A stretch of DNA of 64,000 nt, taken from NCBI GenBank assembly GCA_002238925.1, contig MPNH01000002.1, positions 1-64,000 of the forward strand. The letters are read 5' to 3'. The notes beneath the pieces are model-generated. The model did no database searches. It saw nothing but the letters and a program-made list of their open reading frames with translations, and was not told where the DNA came from. How positions within the stretch are numbered: position 1 is the stretch's first letter; the number at the start of each line of letters is the position of its first letter. Both the position numbers and the translations under genes were made by a program. This document shows, in pieces, positions 17,482-25,545 of this stretch. The DNA comes from Spirochaetaceae bacterium bin103 (lineage in GTDB: Bacteria > Spirochaetota > Spirochaetia > SZUA-6 > Bin103).

Positions 17482-18477
17482 ATGGCTCAGTATATTACCC
17501 GCCGGCTGCTCAACATGGTGATCACGCTGGCGCTCATCTCGGTCATTTCGTTCGCCATCATCCAGTTGCCGCCGGGCGACTACCTCACCAGCTATATCGC
17601 GCAGCTGCGCGCCGCCGGCGAGGAGGTGAACGAGGAGCTGATCGAGAGCCTGCGCATGCAGTACGGGCTCGGCAAGACGCCGGTGCAGCAGTACTTCAAG
17701 TGGGTGTGGAACTTCTTGCAGGGCAACATGGGCCAATCGTTCATCTACGACCGCCCGGTGAACGACCTGATCTGGGAGCGGCTGGGGCTGACCTTCGTGA
17801 TCGCCACCGCCTCGCTGGTGTTCACCTGGCTGCTGGCGCTGCCGATCGGCATCTACTCGGCGGTGCGGCAGTACTCGTTCGGCGACTACCTGTTCACGTT
17901 CCTGAGCTTCATCGGCCTGGCGGTGCCCAACTTCATGCTTGCCCTGGCGCTGATGTTCGCCGGCTTCAAGTGGCTGGGGATGGACGTGGGCGGCCTGTTC
18001 TCGGTCGAGTACGAGAGCGCGCCGTGGTCGATTGCCAAGTTCGTGGACCTGCTCGAACACCTGTGGGTGCCCACCGTGGTGCTCGGTACCGCCGGCACCG
18101 CGGCGCTGGTACGCATCATGCGCGCCAACCTGCTCGACGAACTGCGCAAGCTGTACGTGATCACCGCCCGTGCCAAGGGCGTCGCCGAGAAGCGGCTCAT
18201 CATCAAGTACCCGGTGCGCATCGCGCTCAATCCGTTCATCTCGTCGGTGGGCTGGATCCTGCCCACTCTGATCTCCGGCGCCACCATCACCGCCATCGTG
18301 CTCAACCTGCCGACCACCGGGCCGATGCTGGTCGATGCCCTGCTGCAGCAGGACATGTTCCTGGCCGGCAGCTTCATCATGATGCTGTCCACCCTTACCG
18401 TGATCGGCATGCTGATCTCCGACGTGATGCTGGTGCTCGCCGACCCGCGCATCCGCATCGGCATGGCTAATGAGTAA
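17482..18477 (+). CDS. ABC importer B permease, DppB/OppB type
   Basis: 331 aa inner-membrane permease. N-terminus MAQYITRRLLNMVITLAL and FAIIQLPPGDYL match the family; the ATPase-contact loop is ITARAKGVAEKRLI and the end is DPRIRIGM. It is a close paralogue of the importer A permease (shared WSI-KVDLL, TAGTA and LDEL blocks). The last eight bases overlap the next permease gene. The matching binding protein is on the opposite strand at 21768-23903, so importer B is a split, convergent cluster. Confidence 0.95.
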   Translation: MAQYITRRLLNMVITLALISVISFAIIQLPPGDYLTSYIAQLRAAGEEVNEELIESLRMQYGLGKTPVQQYFKWVWNFLQGNMGQSFIYDRPVNDLIWERLGLTFVIATASLVFTWLLALPIGIYSAVRQYSFGDYLFTFLSFIGLAVPNFMLALALMFAGFKWLGMDVGGLFSVEYESAPWSIAKFVDLLEHLWVPTVVLGTAGTAALVRIMRANLLDELRKLYVITARAKGVAEKRLIIKYPVRIALNPFISSVGWILPTLISGATITAIVLNLPTTGPMLVDALLQQDMFLAGSFIMMLSTLTVIGMLISDVMLVLADPRIRIGMANE

Positions 18478-19615
18478 CGTGGCCGACCTCGACCGCCCCA
18501 CCGACGCGGCGGAGCGGGAGGACGCCCGCGACATCGCCTACGCATCGCAGTGGCGGCTGGTGTTCATTCGCCTGCGCCGCCACCGCCTCGCGGTCGCCTC
18601 CGGCATCGTGCTGGCCGCGCTGTACCTGATGGCCGCGTTCGCACCGTTCCTGAGTCCGCACGACCCCACCGAGAAGAGCCTCGAATACCGCGAGGCGCCG
18701 CCGCAGCGCCTGCGGTTCGTCAGCGACCAGGGGGTTCACCTGCGCCCGTTCGTGTATCCGTTCACCGCCACCACCAACCGGGTCAGCTTCAAGCGCGACT
18801 ACCACGACGACCGCGCGCAACCCTACCCGCTGCGTTTCTTCGTGCGCGGCTACCGCTACAAGCTGCTGTTCGTGTTCGAGTCCGACATCCACCTGTTCGG
18901 CACCGGCGTGGCGGAGGTGCCGGTGCACCTGCTCGGCACCGACCACCTGGGCAGGGACATGCTGGCGCGGGTGATGTACGGCGCGCAAATTTCGCTGTCC
19001 GTGGGCCTGGTGGGGGTGGCGATCAGCTTTGTCCTCGGCATCCTGATTGGCGGGCTGGCCGGCTACTTCGGCGGCTTCGTGGACGAGGCGGTACAGCGCG
19101 TGGTGGAGGTGCTGCTGTCGATCCCGCAGTTGCCGCTGTGGATGGGGCTGTCGGCGGCGCTGCCGTTGTCATGGCCGGTGGTCAGGATGTACTTCGCCAT
19201 TACCGTGATCCTGTCGCTGGTCGGCTGGACGCGGCTGGCGCGCGAGGTGCGCGGCAAGTTCCTGTCGCTGCGCGGAGAGGACTACGTGGTGGCTGCACAG
19301 GTGGCCGGCATGCGCGACCTGCCGATCATATTCCGGCACATGGTGCCCTCGTTCCTGAGCCACATCGTGGCCTCGCTCACGCTCAGCATCCCGCTGATGA
19401 TCATCGGCGAGACCTCGCTGTCGTTCCTGGGCTTGGGCATGCAGGCGCCGGCGATCAGTTGGGGCGTGCTGCTGCAGAGCGCGCAGAAGGTGCAGACGCT
19501 GGAGCTGGCCCCCTGGCTAATGATCCCGGCCCTCTACGTCATAGTGACCGTGCTCGCCTTCAACTTCCTCGGCGACGGCCTCCGCGACGCCGCCGACCCC
19601 TACGGCCAAACCTGA
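18470..19615 (+). CDS. ABC importer B permease, DppC/OppC type
   Basis: 381 aa permease partner. It has the same extended extracytoplasmic insert as the importer A protein (LRPFVYPFTATTNRVSF, then LLGTDHLGRDMLARV), the ATPase-contact loop VAAQVAGMRDLPII and the C-terminal FLGDGLRDAADPYGQT. It starts inside the end of the upstream permease gene (8-base overlap), indicating translational coupling. No ATPase is encoded nearby. Confidence 0.95.
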   Translation: MSNVADLDRPTDAAEREDARDIAYASQWRLVFIRLRRHRLAVASGIVLAALYLMAAFAPFLSPHDPTEKSLEYREAPPQRLRFVSDQGVHLRPFVYPFTATTNRVSFKRDYHDDRAQPYPLRFFVRGYRYKLLFVFESDIHLFGTGVAEVPVHLLGTDHLGRDMLARVMYGAQISLSVGLVGVAISFVLGILIGGLAGYFGGFVDEAVQRVVEVLLSIPQLPLWMGLSAALPLSWPVVRMYFAITVILSLVGWTRLAREVRGKFLSLRGEDYVVAAQVAGMRDLPIIFRHMVPSFLSHIVASLTLSIPLMIIGETSLSFLGLGMQAPAISWGVLLQSAQKVQTLELAPWLMIPALYVIVTVLAFNFLGDGLRDAADPYGQT

Positions 19616-19679
19616 TCGCACAACAGGGGCATGGTCCCAGCGCCTGGCCGGTGCGACTCCTCTTTGACGAACAGAGCGG

Positions 19680-20717
19680 TTACGTGGCTATGGAACGCAG
19701 GTCGGCAGCTGAGGCACGGTGCGCCTGCAGCTTGGCGCGGGCGGCGGCCGCGAGGCCGGTGGCGAGTGTTTCGTGCTTGCCGCGGCGGTCTTCCAACTTG
19801 GCCAGCCAGTCGGGACTGAGTTTGCCGGCGCCGGAGAGGGCGCCGCTCACGGTGCCGGCGATGCACCCGATGGCGTCGGCGGCGCGGCCGAAGCGCGCGG
19901 CGCAGGTGATGGCCTGCTGCGGGTCGCCATCGGCCAGCGCGAAGATCGCCAGCGCCACCGGCACGGTTTCGCGCGGGTCGCCCGCTAGCGTACGCAGCCA
20001 TTGGCCGCCGCTGCCGCACACTTCGGCGCGGAAGCGGTCGAAGTCGCCGGCGTCGGCGGCGAGCTGACGGGCACGGCCGATCAGGTCGGCCATTTCGGCG
20101 CCGCTGACCGGCAGAATTACGTCGACGGCGGCGTCCAGCACCGATGCCACGGTGGCGTCGGTGCGGCACGCCGCGGCGACCGCCGCCGCAACCGCTGCAG
20201 ATCCGTCCTGGCAGAAGCCGACGTCGTAGACGTGCAGCAGGGAGGCCAGCTCGTAGGCCTGCAGCGCGGCCTGCCACGGGTTGCAGGCGTTGACGATGCC
20301 CACCGGCCCCATCGCCACCACGCCGGTCGAGTGCGGCATGGTGCCGAGGCCGGCGTAGCGCGGCGGGTAGCCGCTCCTGCCCACCATATTGAACACCTGC
20401 TGCACGGAAATGAAGAACGCGCCATCCTTGCCGAATTGCGGCGAGTGGTCGCGCATGGCGCGCGCCCAGTCGTCCAGGGCGGCGCCGCCGCCGGTGTTCA
20501 CCAGCATGCGCGCCACGATCTCGGCCATCGCGGTCTCGTCGCCGGGGGCGCCGAACGCCAAGCCGCCACGGCTGCCCTGGCCGCCGTCATCGCCGTTACC
20601 GGAGCCGCAGTCAGTGGCCGCGGCCGCGGCGCCCGCGGCGTCGCCGAGCGCGGCGCCGGCCAGGCAGCCGAGCGCCTTGTCGAACAGGGCCGTAGAACGG
20701 AGGTCCGCCGTGCTCAT
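19680..20717 (-). CDS. ADP-ribosylglycohydrolase-like protein, divergent metal site
   Basis: 345 aa ARH-fold protein. The N-terminal helix DKALGCLAGAALGDAAG and GPVGIVNACNPWQAALQAY are family blocks. Canonical ARH enzymes hold two Mg ions with a (S/T)DD(S/T) motif and a C-terminal GGDTDT motif. Here these positions read GDET (D60, E61, T62) and GRAADAI (D281), so several ligands differ. It may be inactive or act on another substrate. It overlaps its paralogue upstream by four bases (ATGA), and both follow the importer B binding protein on the minus strand. Confidence 0.82.
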   Translation of the reverse strand: MSTADLRSTALFDKALGCLAGAALGDAAGAAAAATDCGSGNGDDGGQGSRGGLAFGAPGDETAMAEIVARMLVNTGGGAALDDWARAMRDHSPQFGKDGAFFISVQQVFNMVGRSGYPPRYAGLGTMPHSTGVVAMGPVGIVNACNPWQAALQAYELASLLHVYDVGFCQDGSAAVAAAVAAACRTDATVASVLDAAVDVILPVSGAEMADLIGRARQLAADAGDFDRFRAEVCGSGGQWLRTLAGDPRETVPVALAIFALADGDPQQAITCAARFGRAADAIGCIAGTVSGALSGAGKLSPDWLAKLEDRRGKHETLATGLAAAARAKLQAHRASAADLRSIAT

Positions 20718-21748
20718 GCCAGCACCTCGCTCAGCGCCTGCGCGGCCTGCTCCTGGCGCTCGAGCCGGCGCAGTGCACAGGTGGCGAGATGTTCGGCCAG
20801 CTCGTCCTGATCCACGGCGGCTACCCGGCGCACCTTGTCCACCCAGTCCTGCCGGATGGCGTCCACCCCCTGCAGGGCACCGGCAATCGCGCCCGCAACC
20901 GACGCGATGGTATCGGTATTGCGTCCGAAGTTGGCCGCGTACACGATCGTCTTCTCGGTGTCGCCGCCGGCGAGCTGGAACAGGCCGATACTCTCGGGAA
21001 TGATCTCGGTGGAGTGGCCGTCGGTGGTGGGATGGAAGAAATCCGCTCGCCGCCGGTACACCTCCTCCCGGAAGCGGAAAAACTCGCCGGTGGCGCGCGC
21101 CACCTCCAGCATGCCGCGCATGCGGTCGAGCGTCTCGCGGCCGCTCACCGGCAGGACCGCGTCGAGCGAGGCCTCCACCACCGAGTCGACGGTGGCGTCC
21201 GGCTTCATCGCCTCGGCCACCGCGGCGGCCATCGCCGCGGCGCCGTCGTGCACCACCCCCGCCTCGTGCATGTGAATGAGGCTGGCGATGTTGTACGCCT
21301 GCCGCGCCGCCTGCTCGGGGTTGCAGGCATTGACGATCCCGACCGGCGAGATGCACATGCCGGAACTGGTGCTGCGCGGCGTCCCGAATGCGGCCATGCG
21401 CGGCGTCACGCCCAGGTCCGCCATCTTGGTCATGACGTGCGGTACGCCGACGAAGAACTTGCCGCGCTTGTCGCCCACGAACACGTCGCGGTGCCGCACC
21501 CACACCCGCGCCCAGTCGTCCAGCCGCGCGAACCCGTCGGTCTCGATCAGCGCCTCCGCGAGCAGATCCTTCATGATCGTGTCGTCGGTGCCGTCGGTCT
21601 CGAAGTCGTCGATCCAGCCGAACTGGCGCTCGATCCGGATGTACTCCATGCCCTCGGTGTCGGTGCCGATCGCATCGCCGATCAACCCCGCCATCAGGCA
21701 GCCGAGCGTCTTCCGGTACAGGAGCGTGCCGCGCAGGTCAGTGCCCAT
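20714..21748 (-). CDS. ADP-ribosylglycohydrolase family protein
   Basis: 344 aa ARH-fold hydrolase that would cleave an N- or O-glycosidic bond to ribose, as in ADP-ribosyl-arginine hydrolase or DraG. The first metal motif is intact (GTDDTIM, T54-D55-D56-T57); the second reads GRNTDTI, with N277 where an aspartate is usual and D279 retained. SPVGIVNACNPEQAARQAY is shared with its paralogue. It is 19 bases downstream of the importer B binding protein, so an imported ADP-ribose- or nucleoside-like ligand is one idea (inference). Confidence 0.87.
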   Translation of the reverse strand: MGTDLRGTLLYRKTLGCLMAGLIGDAIGTDTEGMEYIRIERQFGWIDDFETDGTDDTIMKDLLAEALIETDGFARLDDWARVWVRHRDVFVGDKRGKFFVGVPHVMTKMADLGVTPRMAAFGTPRSTSSGMCISPVGIVNACNPEQAARQAYNIASLIHMHEAGVVHDGAAAMAAAVAEAMKPDATVDSVVEASLDAVLPVSGRETLDRMRGMLEVARATGEFFRFREEVYRRRADFFHPTTDGHSTEIIPESIGLFQLAGGDTEKTIVYAANFGRNTDTIASVAGAIAGALQGVDAIRQDWVDKVRRVAAVDQDELAEHLATCALRRLERQEQAAQALSEVLA

Positions 21749-21767
21749 CAGATCTCCCCGATCCCGG

Positions 21768-23903
21768 CTACTCCCGGATGAACCACTGCGACGGCGTGGT
21801 CGGCACCCACAGGTAGGTCTCGAACGAGAACGGCAGCGTCTCCGGCACGTTGCGGATGCGGTTGTTGATCAGGATGGGACGCACCGCCTTGCCGACCGTG
21901 CCGATCATGCCCAGGTACTCGGACAGGAACTCCCACACCTCGACGCCGAGCTGCTGGTAGGTGTCCTCGTCGGTCGAGCCGACCCAGTCCCACCAGTTCT
22001 CGACCAGTTGCACCACGTCGTCGGGCGGACGCTCGCCGGCCGGCGGCTCCGGTCCCTGGCGCCCGCCGCGCTCCCACTCCTGGTGGCGGATCCACTGCTC
22101 CCACGGAATGGCGTAGCCGTGGTAGCGCTCGTTGTCGAACATCACCCGGAACGTCACCCGCGTCTCCAGGTCGCTGTCGGACGGAAACACCGCCACGTCC
22201 AGCTCGCCCGCCAGGCTGCGCGCCTCGAACAGCTCCTGCGAGATCTGGCGCAGGTTGACCTGCAGGCCGACGTCGCGCCAGTTCTCGGCCACGATCTCGC
22301 TCACCGTGAAGCCCATGGTGCCGAGCACCGACTCCGAGGAGATCAGCAGGTCGATCACGAACGGCTTGCCGTCGGGACCCTCGCGCGTGCCGTCGCCGTC
22401 GGAGTCCTTGAGCCCGACCTCGTCGAGCCACGCATTGGCCTTGTCGGGATCATACTCGGCGTACTTCTGCGCCCAGGCGGGGTCGGCGAACGATGCGCCC
22501 GGGTCGATAGTCATCTGGGTCGGCGTGGCCAGACCCTGGAAGGCGAACTCGTTGACCGCGTTGCGGTCGATCGCCACCGACACGGCGCGGCGGAAGCGGA
22601 TGTCCGAGAACACCTGCCGCTTCACCGGCTCGGGGTGCATCAGGTTGAACTGGTAGCCGACGCGGGTCATCTTGGTGTCCTGCCACTGCAGCACCCGGTA
22701 GTCGCCTTCCTCCTGGTTCTGCACGTACAGCGGAAACTCGTCCGGGTTCATCATGCGCCCGCCGATGTCGATCTTGCCCTGCATCATCGACAGGATCGCC
22801 ACCTGCTTGTCGGAGAAGTAGCGCGCCTCGATGCGGTCGATGTAGGGAAGCTGGTTGCCGACCGTGTCCACCGCCCAGAAGTAGGGGTTGCGCACCATGT
22901 AGATGCCGGTCGCGTCGCGGCTGTCGAGGGTCCACGCCGACAACTCCGGCATCACGAACGGCTGCTTGGGTGACATGTCGCGGCGCGCCATGAAGTGGCC
23001 GATCCAGTTCTCGTAACCGTGCTCCTTGGCCAGCGCTTCGGCGTTGTCGTTGGTGCGCAGGCTGAAGTCCTTCATGTAGTGCGCCGGCACGAACAGGTCG
23101 CCCTGCTTGATGCGCGTCCAGTTGAGCATCTGCATGGTGATCAGCTTGGACACCGGCCCGGCGAACGAGACCCGCAGCGTGTAGTCGTCCACGGCCTCGA
23201 AACCGGCGAGCTCGCCGGCGATGGTGAAGCGATTGCGGGTGCCGTGCGGGATCTCGGAATCCTTGAAGATGTACTCGTAGGCGAACATGATGTCGGCGGT
23301 GGTGAACGGCATGCCGTCCGACCACTTCACGCCGGGACGCAGGTGAAAGGTCCACTGCGAGCCGTCGGCGGAAGCGTTGAAGTCCTTGAACAGCATCGGG
23401 ATCGCCTCGCTGGTCGACGGATCCGCGCGATACGGGAACACCTTGTGGCCGCGGTGCATGTCGCCCCAGTCGCCGGGACTGAGCCGCGCCACCCGCAGCG
23501 TGCCGCCGTAGGTGCCCACCTCTTCGTACGGCTCGAACACCAGCGGATCGTCCGGCAGCCCCCCCGCCCCCGCCCGCCACTCGCCCCCGCCCCCCAACCC
23601 CAGCGGCACGCCCGCCAGCCGCCCGGCCAGCGCCGGCAACTCGCCCGCGTCAACCATCTGCGCCAGCATCGGCGCCTCGTTGAAGCTGGTGATGTTCAAC
23701 GCGGCAGCGGTCGGCGCCTCCAGCCAACTCTTCGGCCACGTGTAGACACCGCCGATCAGGACGATCTCCGTGTCGCCCATCGTGGTTGCGGCGGCCGTCG
23801 CCGCCGTATCCTCGGTGCTCGCCTCCTGCCCGGCGGCGAACGCCACTCCGGCCCCCAGCACCGACGCCGCCAGCGCCAGTGCAAATAACCTCACAGATCG
23901 CAT
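21768..23903 (-). CDS. ABC importer B, family-5 solute-binding protein
   Basis: 711 aa extracytoplasmic binding protein. The Sec signal peptide is MRSVRLFALALAASVLG followed by AGVAFA-AGQ, a signal peptidase I site rather than a lipobox. Family blocks: NEAPMLAQMVDAGELPALA, YEEVGTYGGTLRVAR, GVKWSDGMPFTTADI, NPYFWAVDTVGNQLPY and a C-terminal WVPTTPSQWFIRE. The start at 23903 follows the ribosome-binding sequence GAGGAGGGAG. It heads a minus-strand operon with two ADP-ribosylglycohydrolase genes; its presumed permeases are the convergent pair at 17482-19615. Confidence 0.94.
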   Translation of the reverse strand: MRSVRLFALALAASVLGAGVAFAAGQEASTEDTAATAAATTMGDTEIVLIGGVYTWPKSWLEAPTAAALNITSFNEAPMLAQMVDAGELPALAGRLAGVPLGLGGGGEWRAGAGGLPDDPLVFEPYEEVGTYGGTLRVARLSPGDWGDMHRGHKVFPYRADPSTSEAIPMLFKDFNASADGSQWTFHLRPGVKWSDGMPFTTADIMFAYEYIFKDSEIPHGTRNRFTIAGELAGFEAVDDYTLRVSFAGPVSKLITMQMLNWTRIKQGDLFVPAHYMKDFSLRTNDNAEALAKEHGYENWIGHFMARRDMSPKQPFVMPELSAWTLDSRDATGIYMVRNPYFWAVDTVGNQLPYIDRIEARYFSDKQVAILSMMQGKIDIGGRMMNPDEFPLYVQNQEEGDYRVLQWQDTKMTRVGYQFNLMHPEPVKRQVFSDIRFRRAVSVAIDRNAVNEFAFQGLATPTQMTIDPGASFADPAWAQKYAEYDPDKANAWLDEVGLKDSDGDGTREGPDGKPFVIDLLISSESVLGTMGFTVSEIVAENWRDVGLQVNLRQISQELFEARSLAGELDVAVFPSDSDLETRVTFRVMFDNERYHGYAIPWEQWIRHQEWERGGRQGPEPPAGERPPDDVVQLVENWWDWVGSTDEDTYQQLGVEVWEFLSEYLGMIGTVGKAVRPILINNRIRNVPETLPFSFETYLWVPTTPSQWFIRE

Positions 23904-24007
23904 CGCTCCCTCCTCAGGATTCACGCTCGCCGCCGCCCTCGAGTCAGCGGAAGGTCTAGTGTCTCACACCGATTTCCACCTGTCCAGCAAACGCCGCGAC
24001 GGTTGCG

Positions 24008-24044
24008 GCGGCACCACGCGGCACCCGCGGCACCCGCGGCACCG
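24008..24044. repeat. Short tandem repeat, unit GCGGCACCC
   Basis: A 9-base unit GCGGCACC(C/A/G) occurs four times: 24008-24016, then after one extra base three contiguous copies at 24018-24044. It lies in the gap between two minus-strand genes, downstream of the 24101-24577 gene and upstream of the importer B binding protein. It could expand or contract by slippage; no function is evident. Confidence 0.55.
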
Positions 24045-24100
24045 CGGACCCCACTGGCCGGCTGCGAGTACGGGCTGGGCGCTGAACGATTCCCAGGTTG

Positions 24101-24577
24101 TCAAAAAGCCTGCAACGCAGCACCGACCTCGTCCCGGACGCGATCTGCCAGATCGGCTATCGCGACATCTCCCCGCGTCACGGCCGCCACGAGAAGTTCC
24201 CTCACTCTCGTCCTGGTGAATCTGACGCAACGCCCGTTTGCAATGGCGTCGGCGACGCGATGCGCGACGCTGCCAAGGCGCACGTAGTCGAGCCGGAGCA
24301 CATCGACGTGGAGGCTGCGAGATTCCACTATCGGGGTGTGACCGGCCGTGCCCTCCCATGTTTGTCCATCAGCCGCCAAGTGCTCCTCCGAGATCCAGAC
24401 CAAGTCCAGTCTATCGATGCGGTCGCCGGCAGCGGCCATGGCCAGCGCAATACGTTCCACCTCGGCCTCGCCCGGGCTGCCGCACCGCCAGAACGAAAGC
24501 GCGTTCCCGCTGGTGCGAAGGTCGGCCGTCACGGCGTCAGCGGCGATTTCCCCCGCCGCCAACTCGGGATGCCGCAT
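24101..24577 (-). CDS. Hypothetical protein downstream of HTH-HEAT gene
   Basis: 158 aa, not recognised. It begins MRHPELAAGEIAAD and has an alternating hydrophobic pattern around residues 60-110 (LDLVWISEEHL, LHVDVLRLDYVRLG) followed by a probable helical tail (RELLVAAVTRGDVAIADLA). It begins 19 bases after the stop of the HTH-HEAT gene and is presumably co-transcribed with it. Start chosen as the first ATG; an upstream TTG inside the preceding gene is possible. Confidence 0.55.
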   Translation of the reverse strand: MRHPELAAGEIAADAVTADLRTSGNALSFWRCGSPGEAEVERIALAMAAAGDRIDRLDLVWISEEHLAADGQTWEGTAGHTPIVESRSLHVDVLRLDYVRLGSVAHRVADAIANGRCVRFTRTRVRELLVAAVTRGDVAIADLADRVRDEVGAALQAF

Positions 24578-24596
24578 CCACTTGGCCCGGGTGATC

Positions 24597-25238
24597 TTAC
24601 GAGCGAGAGACGCGATCAACCCGCAGATCTTCGGTGACTTCCGTGATGTACTCGGCAAGCCACGGCTCAGTCTCGCGATGAGCGAGCAGCACGTCGACCA
24701 GGTCCGGGTCGCCCCACGATTCGGCCGCCTGTACCGCCGCGTCGCGGAGCTCCACACCGGAGTGCGTGAGGGCCAACCGTACCACGTCTGACCGCCACGC
24801 AGACGACCCGGGGCGTGTCAGACGGCCCAGACAGCGCAACGTGGCCGCCGAGAAGCCGGGCCGCGCTCCGTCCACGCACAATGCGGCAACTACGGGGAGC
24901 ATCGTGGACTGGTCTCCAGCGTGCAACGCCCGTTCCAGAATCTGCTCAGCGGTATGTGCAACACCGTCTTCGACCGGCTCCGCTTCAAACGCCGCACTCA
25001 GCATAGCGTCGAGCCGATCGCGGACCTGCTTCTCGGGCGGCGAACGTTCTACAACCGCCGTGCTTGCTGCCCCGCCGTCGCCTACCCATTCATCGATCTG
25101 CGACAGCTTGAACTTCCATAGCCGTCCAACCCGGTGGGCCGGCAGCCGCTTGTGCTCGATCCATCGGTATATCGAGTCCTTCGCCACGCTTAGGTGCTTG
25201 GCCACCGCGTCGACGGACACCCAAGACTCGGTAGACAT
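24597..25238 (-). CDS. Excisionase-type HTH protein with C-terminal HEAT-like repeats
   Basis: 213 aa. Residues 1-52 are an excisionase/MerR-like winged helix-turn-helix (WVSVDAVAKHLSVAKDSIYR, LPAHRVGRLWKFK), the type often found beside restriction-modification genes. After a linker, residues ~95-205 look like HEAT-type helical pairs (LRCLGRLTRP, AWRSDVVRLALTHSGVELRD, AAVQAAESWGDPDLVDVLL). The start at 25238 has a GAGGAGG ribosome-binding site. It may be a regulator or adaptor of the nearby Mrr-like locus, transcribed in the same direction (inference). Confidence 0.72.
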   Translation of the reverse strand: MSTESWVSVDAVAKHLSVAKDSIYRWIEHKRLPAHRVGRLWKFKLSQIDEWVGDGGAASTAVVERSPPEKQVRDRLDAMLSAAFEAEPVEDGVAHTAEQILERALHAGDQSTMLPVVAALCVDGARPGFSAATLRCLGRLTRPGSSAWRSDVVRLALTHSGVELRDAAVQAAESWGDPDLVDVLLAHRETEPWLAEYITEVTEDLRVDRVSRS

Positions 25239-25545
25239 CTTCGCCTCCTCGTTGCGCCGATTGGCACCACAGCACAAAAGGATATCCGACGAGAGTCGCC
25301 ATGTCCAGATGAAAGTCGATAACTGCATGCCTGAATCGACTAAAGACGGAAACTGTTCACAGCTCATGGTGCTTCGCCCTAACTGCCGGCACAGGGAGTG
25401 CCGTGCCAGCACGCCTTGTTCAGTGGATGGCCAAGGCAGTCAGCTCGACTACGACGCAGGCGCGGCGGCGAACCGGTAGCGCCCCGGGAACCTCTCCCGC
25501 AGCTTGCTCCAGTTGCCGAGCCGTGGGTTGCGTCCTACACGACCT
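25239..25545. other. Intergenic gap upstream of HTH-HEAT gene
   Basis: 307 bases between the Mrr-like gene and the HTH-HEAT gene, both on the minus strand. The segment next to 25238 must hold the promoter and the GAGGAGG ribosome-binding site of the HTH-HEAT gene. On the minus strand just after the Mrr stop, a short open stretch ending near 25440 (containing NWSKLRERFPGRYRF) could be the tail of a lost gene, but it has no recognisable family. Confidence 0.4.

Noticed and set aside
25400..25545. Short minus-strand tail reading NWSKLRERFPGRYRF after the Mrr-like gene
   Set aside because: Too short and without family evidence; could be chance.
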